DNA of 22,732 nucleotides, from assembly GCA_020058565.1 (NCBI GenBank), contig JAGVDT010000110.1, positions 1-22,732 on the forward strand. Direction: 5' to 3'. Shown here one piece after another: positions 19,737-22,732 of this stretch. Numbering within the stretch: position 1 is the first letter of the stretch; the number at the start of each line of letters is the position of its first letter. The translations under genes were made by a program, and so were the position numbers. Source of the stretch: Minisyncoccota bacterium (GTDB taxonomy: Bacteria; Patescibacteriota; Minisyncoccia; Phycocordibacterales; UBA2100). The notes beneath the pieces were generated by a model, which saw nothing but the letters and a program-made list of their open reading frames with translations, ran no database searches and was not told where the DNA came from.

Positions 19737-20096
19737 ATGCAGGATTGTGTTTTTTGCAAAATTGTTGCTGGGACTATTCCTTCGACCAAGGTTTATGAGG
19801 ACGAGGATTTCCTCGCTTTTATGGATATCAATCCGCAGGCGCCAGGACACGTACAGGTTATCCCGAAAAAACATTTCCGCTGGGTGTGGGATGTAGAGCC
19901 TATCGGCAAATATTTTGAAGTCGTGCAGAAAATAGCACGCGCGCAACAAAAAGCTTTTCACGAATCCGTACGCTCGCGCGTAATGGGTGACGAAGTGCAT
20001 CATGCACATGTCTGGCTCTTTCCCCATCCCGACGAAAGCGCGGGCGACCCAAAAGACTTCGCGGAGAACGCTGCCAAAATCAAAGCCGCCTTGTAA
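19737..20096 (+). CDS. HIT family protein (histidine triad, altered)
   Basis: The product has 119 residues from the ATG at 19737, chosen because MQDCVFCKIVAGTIPSTKVYED is the normal HIT N-terminus; the upstream frame covers the promoter repeats. HIT proteins are nucleotide hydrolases or transferases that act through a His nucleophile. Landmarks are CVFCKI (zinc-type Cys pair), ALMDINPQAPGH-like FMDINPQAPGHVQVIPKKH, and the active-site block HHAHVWLFPHP. The canonical motif has His at three alternating positions; here the third is Trp (H-A-H-V-W), while the middle nucleophile His is kept. No SD is present, and a -10-like TACAGT lies six bases upstream. Confidence 0.9.
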   Translation: MQDCVFCKIVAGTIPSTKVYEDEDFLAFMDINPQAPGHVQVIPKKHFRWVWDVEPIGKYFEVVQKIARAQQKAFHESVRSRVMGDEVHHAHVWLFPHPDESAGDPKDFAENAAKIKAAL

Positions 20097-20118
20097 CCGC
20101 CATCTGCCCCACAACCGC

Positions 20119-20156
20119 TGACAGGTCAGAGTTGTCATGACAACTCTGACCTGTCA
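20119..20156. repeat. 38-bp perfect palindrome between convergent genes
   Basis: Arms of 19 bases (20119-20137 and 20138-20156), with GTTGTCA/TGACAAC at the centre, are perfect inverted copies with no spacer. The element lies 22 bases after the HIT stop and 7 bases past the end of the minus-strand gene. It may form the 3' end of both transcripts. Confidence 0.9.
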
Positions 20157-20163
20157 TTAAAGT

Positions 20164-21753
20164 CTAGTAGGTGGCACCTGTGTCTGTGCACTGGCCACTA
20201 TAGAGGAAGGATGCCCCTTCGGCGTTCATCAAGCAGCGATTGCTGTAAGTCTTCGGAGCAGGCATTACGGTATTGCACATCATGCCGGTTGGACAGGTCC
20301 ATTTCGGCTGGCCGCATACCGGCGCGTATTCTTGCGTGCAAACTATGTCGCCACTGTTTACTTTAACCGTTGTCGAGGTCTTTGCCTGCTGACCGACGCT
20401 GTCTTGAACGACTACGATCACGGTATAGGTGCCAGGCGAGGAATATGCGTGAGTAAAAGTCGTTGACTGCACAAAGTCTTGTGACGCACCTGCAGTGTTT
20501 AGCCCTGTGCCGTAGATACTTTCATCACCCCACAAGACCCGGTACGACAATTGTCCGCCCTCTGGATCAGACGCCTTGATGGTCCAAGTGCCGCTGGCGT
20601 TCACCGCAAGCGTCGTCGGGCCGGAGAGTCCGGAAATAACCGGCGGCTTATTCGTCGATGAGCCAAAGTATTCTTTGCAGTACGCGGTACGCGGCTGATC
20701 ACCAATGGTCATACAAGCCATCAAAGTACACATGCCAGGGCCGCCAGGTGTCGAGCGCGAGCAAGTGTTGCACCCGTCGCTCCAGACTTTGCACTGGGGA
20801 TCGTTAGCCGGATCTTTGTTCGGTTCTTTGCACTGACCTGAGTAGAGGAACTTCGCACCGTCAGCCTCCATTTCGCATTTGTTGCCATACGTCATCGGAA
20901 TCGGATTGCATGGAGTCGTAACGCACTGCACTTGTTTTGCGCCACAGACTGGCACGTATTCTTTCGTGCATGCGACCGGCCCTACCTGTATTTTAACTTT
21001 TGCGAGCACCTCCGTGATCGGAGCGACATTGCACTGTGCCCCCTCCGGACAATTGTGGGTGATTTTATTGAGCGTAGCGGTATACGTGCCATTTGCCGCA
21101 TACGTGTGCTTGTTTTGGCCGGGAGATACGCAGGCATCTGCCGGTGCTGGACAATCCGCTGCGCGCTCAGAAGTGCCGTCGCCGTAGTCGATAACGTACG
21201 AAACCGTATTAACGCGGAAACCCGAAAGCCATGTCTCGAAAAGAACGGTCAACGGTGCCTCGCCTCGTGTCGGAGACGCACTGAAGCGCTCCTTGTTCGG
21301 CGCACCACCTCCACCACACCATGCCTTGAGTCGTTCGCGAGACAGAGGACCGAACGAGCCGACAGCGGAAACGCCTTCACTAGCCTGCCATCGTGCTACC
21401 GCCTGCGCAGTTAGCTGGCCAAAATAGCCGGTCGCGCTCGCCGTCAGATAGCCCTGCTCGGCCAGGAATTCTTGGAGTCCTTTTACATCGTCGCCGGAAA
21501 TGCCTACGTTGAGATTGCGATTGAGAAGTGCGCAAATGCGATGTTTTGGAATCCATATACCTTCCTCTTGCGGCGGAGTCGTCTGTGTATTCTGGAGAGC
21601 CTTTATCTGCTCTTGAAGTGCAGAGACCTGTCTCAAAAGCGCCGCGATTTGTGACTGTATGTCGTCGATCGAGAGTGCTCCAGCGGCAAACGGCGCCGCC
21701 ATTATAAACGTGGAAGCTACGCCCGCCGCGATCCTGCCTGCATAATTTTTCAT
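20164..21753 (-). CDS. Large secreted protein: peptidoglycan-binding, PKD and Kazal-like domains
   Basis: The 529-residue product is exported. Order: signal peptide (1-26); coiled coil (about 30-56, IQSQIAALLRQVSALQEQIK); PG_binding_1-like domain (about 72-146; ISGDDVKGLQEFL, GYFGQLTAQAVARWQ; Cys74 and Cys146 at the borders); PKD domain 1 (about 157-257; VIDYGDGTSE, KHTYAANGTYTATL); Kazal-like domain 1 (262-308; EYVPVCG, TYGNKCEMEADG, SGQC); a Cys-rich knot (321-359, DGCNTCSRS); PKD domain 2 (about 370-466); Kazal-like domain 2 (472-522; EYAPVCG, TYSNRCLMNAEG, SGQC). Kazal folds often inhibit serine proteases; that role, or adhesion to a host cell, is an inference. No SD; TATATA lies just before the start. 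It is convergent with the HIT gene. Confidence 0.9.
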   Translation of the reverse strand: MKNYAGRIAAGVASTFIMAAPFAAGALSIDDIQSQIAALLRQVSALQEQIKALQNTQTTPPQEEGIWIPKHRICALLNRNLNVGISGDDVKGLQEFLAEQGYLTASATGYFGQLTAQAVARWQASEGVSAVGSFGPLSRERLKAWCGGGGAPNKERFSASPTRGEAPLTVLFETWLSGFRVNTVSYVIDYGDGTSERAADCPAPADACVSPGQNKHTYAANGTYTATLNKITHNCPEGAQCNVAPITEVLAKVKIQVGPVACTKEYVPVCGAKQVQCVTTPCNPIPMTYGNKCEMEADGAKFLYSGQCKEPNKDPANDPQCKVWSDGCNTCSRSTPGGPGMCTLMACMTIGDQPRTAYCKEYFGSSTNKPPVISGLSGPTTLAVNASGTWTIKASDPEGGQLSYRVLWGDESIYGTGLNTAGASQDFVQSTTFTHAYSSPGTYTVIVVVQDSVGQQAKTSTTVKVNSGDIVCTQEYAPVCGQPKWTCPTGMMCNTVMPAPKTYSNRCLMNAEGASFLYSGQCTDTGATY

Positions 21754-21880
21754 ATGGATATATACGCACTAGCCGCACATTAGTAACATTTACACAAATT
21801 CTACTACGTAGAATGAAAGACGCATTAAGCAGCTGGGTATTACTGCGGACTCACACGAGCTTCCAGATCTGCCTCTAGCC

Positions 21881-22597
21881 CTATTTTAAATCTAGCGGAA
21901 GAAAAGAATATTCAACTTTAGTGTCATCACTCACGAGTGAATCAAATACGGCATTAAGCCTAGCAACCCTCACCGGGAAAGATCCCAGAGCCATTTTTTC
22001 AAAACAGACATAATCTCCGTTCTCAGTTTTACCCAATATCAAGAAGGTATGTACGTGGTCGCCGTCTATCAACTCGTCGGAATAAACTTTCGCCAATATT
22101 GGATATTTATCTTTATCGATATTGGTCGCCACATACTCTTTCATTTGGGTAAAATCACCAAAACTAGCCCTGTGGTCAATCATTTTTCTCATTTCATCAA
22201 TAGTTTCTGGATCCACTTTTGCGTTCTGGCCTGACGTTAAGCCTAGGGCATAAGCCACGGTCTTATGGCAATAAAAATCCTGGAAAAGCTTCTCCAGAAA
22301 ACTGTTGCTCTCTTGTTGGTTGGATAAAACCTGTTTCTTGAATCTCTCCCTAAATCTTTTTTCAGCAAGGATGCCGACAATTACGACTTTGGCCAGGTCT
22401 TCTGGAACGGATATCTTGTCTTTTGGGTCGTCCGAAAGCTCAATCGAATACTCACCATTTGTTTTTCGTACTTTGATTTGTTCGTAAGTGACTTTTTCGT
22501 TGCCACCCTCGTTTACGGGCCTACTACTTTCCTGTTGCCACAAACCGTTTGGGCTATTAAGCGGGTCTTCGATTTTTCGGCTAGATATTTTCTCCAT
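21881..22597 (-). CDS. Hypothetical 238-residue protein, possible papain-like cysteine hydrolase fold
   Basis: No family is recognised with confidence. The product has no signal peptide. The N-terminal 60 residues are polar and likely disordered. The central part is helical (DLAKVVIVGILAEKRFRERF). The C-terminal half shows FYCHKTVAYALGL (Cys110) and, 73 residues later, DHVHTFLILGK (His183), then GDYVCFEKMALG. A Cys at a helix start followed by a His at a beta strand and another polar residue is the general pattern of NlpC/P60 or papain-like folds. This is visual resemblance only. Base composition is more AT-rich than most neighbours, like the gene at 3247-4011. It lies between pgk and the Kazal-like protein gene. 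No SD or terminator is evident. Confidence 0.75.
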   Translation of the reverse strand: MEKISSRKIEDPLNSPNGLWQQESSRPVNEGGNEKVTYEQIKVRKTNGEYSIELSDDPKDKISVPEDLAKVVIVGILAEKRFRERFKKQVLSNQQESNSFLEKLFQDFYCHKTVAYALGLTSGQNAKVDPETIDEMRKMIDHRASFGDFTQMKEYVATNIDKDKYPILAKVYSDELIDGDHVHTFLILGKTENGDYVCFEKMALGSFPVRVARLNAVFDSLVSDDTKVEYSFLPLDLK

Positions 22598-22615
22598 AAG
22601 CCAGAACAGTTTCGA

Positions 22616-22732
22616 TCACTTTAACGCTTCGATAGCAGGTAAAGACCCTTTGAGGAGATACTCGAGCATCGCGCCGCCGCCGGTAGAAAGGAACCCGAGC
22701 TTGTCTTCAGCGATGCCGGTCTTTTCGATGAC
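22616..22732 (-). CDS. pgk: Phosphoglycerate kinase, C-terminal end only
   Basis: The frame enters from the right edge and ends in TGA at 22616. The last 38 residues include KLGFLSTGGGAMLEYLLKGS and LPAIEALK, the conserved C-terminus of phosphoglycerate kinase (the GGGA nucleotide loop, then LEYL.GK.LP.I.AL). The enzyme makes ATP from 1,3-bisphosphoglycerate in glycolysis. The 5' part is outside the window. It lies upstream of the 21881-22597 gene on the same strand with an 18-base gap. Confidence 0.9.
   Translation of the reverse strand, partial: VIEKTGIAEDKLGFLSTGGGAMLEYLLKGSLPAIEALK

Overview
The window looks like a chromosome segment from a small-genome bacterium of the Candidate Phyla Radiation (Patescibacteria), most likely a Parcubacteria-type lineage. 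This is an inference. It rests on several secreted proteins that combine a signal peptide, a coiled coil, a peptidoglycan-binding domain and PKD domains, on a ComEC split into two genes, on the scarcity of Shine-Dalgarno (SD) sites in front of core genes, and on the sequence character of EF-G, S7 and S12. I saw no tRNA, rRNA, CRISPR array, transposase or phage gene.

Layout. The left edge cuts a secreted peptidoglycan-binding protein (minus). A small membrane protein and fusA (EF-G) follow. Between fusA and rpsG (3.2-8.3 kb) lies an accessory block whose genes alternate strands, most with their own promoter or terminator: an unknown 254-residue protein, a 79-residue plus-strand protein, a Cys-rich secreted repeat protein, a four-Cys mini-protein, a peptidoglycan-binding/PKD protein, a 67-residue protein and a small secreted protein. 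rpsG and rpsL follow, so the usual rpsL-rpsG-fusA order is kept on one strand but interrupted by about 5 kb. Next come two small SD-led genes, an M50 protease, a four-helix-bundle (S23/IVP) protein, rpmB with a second divergent copy of its 3' end, a 55-residue membrane protein, the ComEC metallo-beta-lactamase half, an Fe/Mn superoxide dismutase, a four-helix membrane protein, the ComEC channel half, RNase HI, a pilin-like protein with a DUF975-like membrane protein, recJ, a HIT protein, a large PKD/Kazal-like secreted protein, a possible papain-fold protein, and the 3' end of pgk at the right edge.

How it works together. The window mixes housekeeping (translation factors, RecJ, RNase HI, glycolysis, DNA uptake through ComEC) with surface functions suited to an episymbiont: three exported peptidoglycan-binding proteins, two of them with PKD-like domains and one with Kazal-like domains. 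Two start styles appear. Many larger genes have a -10-like hexamer about six bases before the start codon, consistent with leaderless mRNAs. The small accessory genes carry clear SD sites and 20-30 base leaders.

The most notable items are the tandem rpmB 3' ends, identical in protein but different in 13 of 14 codons, each followed by its own terminator; the leaderless-type start pattern; two palindromic mini-repeat families that also lie in frame inside genes; long perfect palindromes at gene ends; a terminator-like hairpin just before fusA; a structured rpsL-rpsG spacer; and the Cys-rich helical-hairpin secreted protein.
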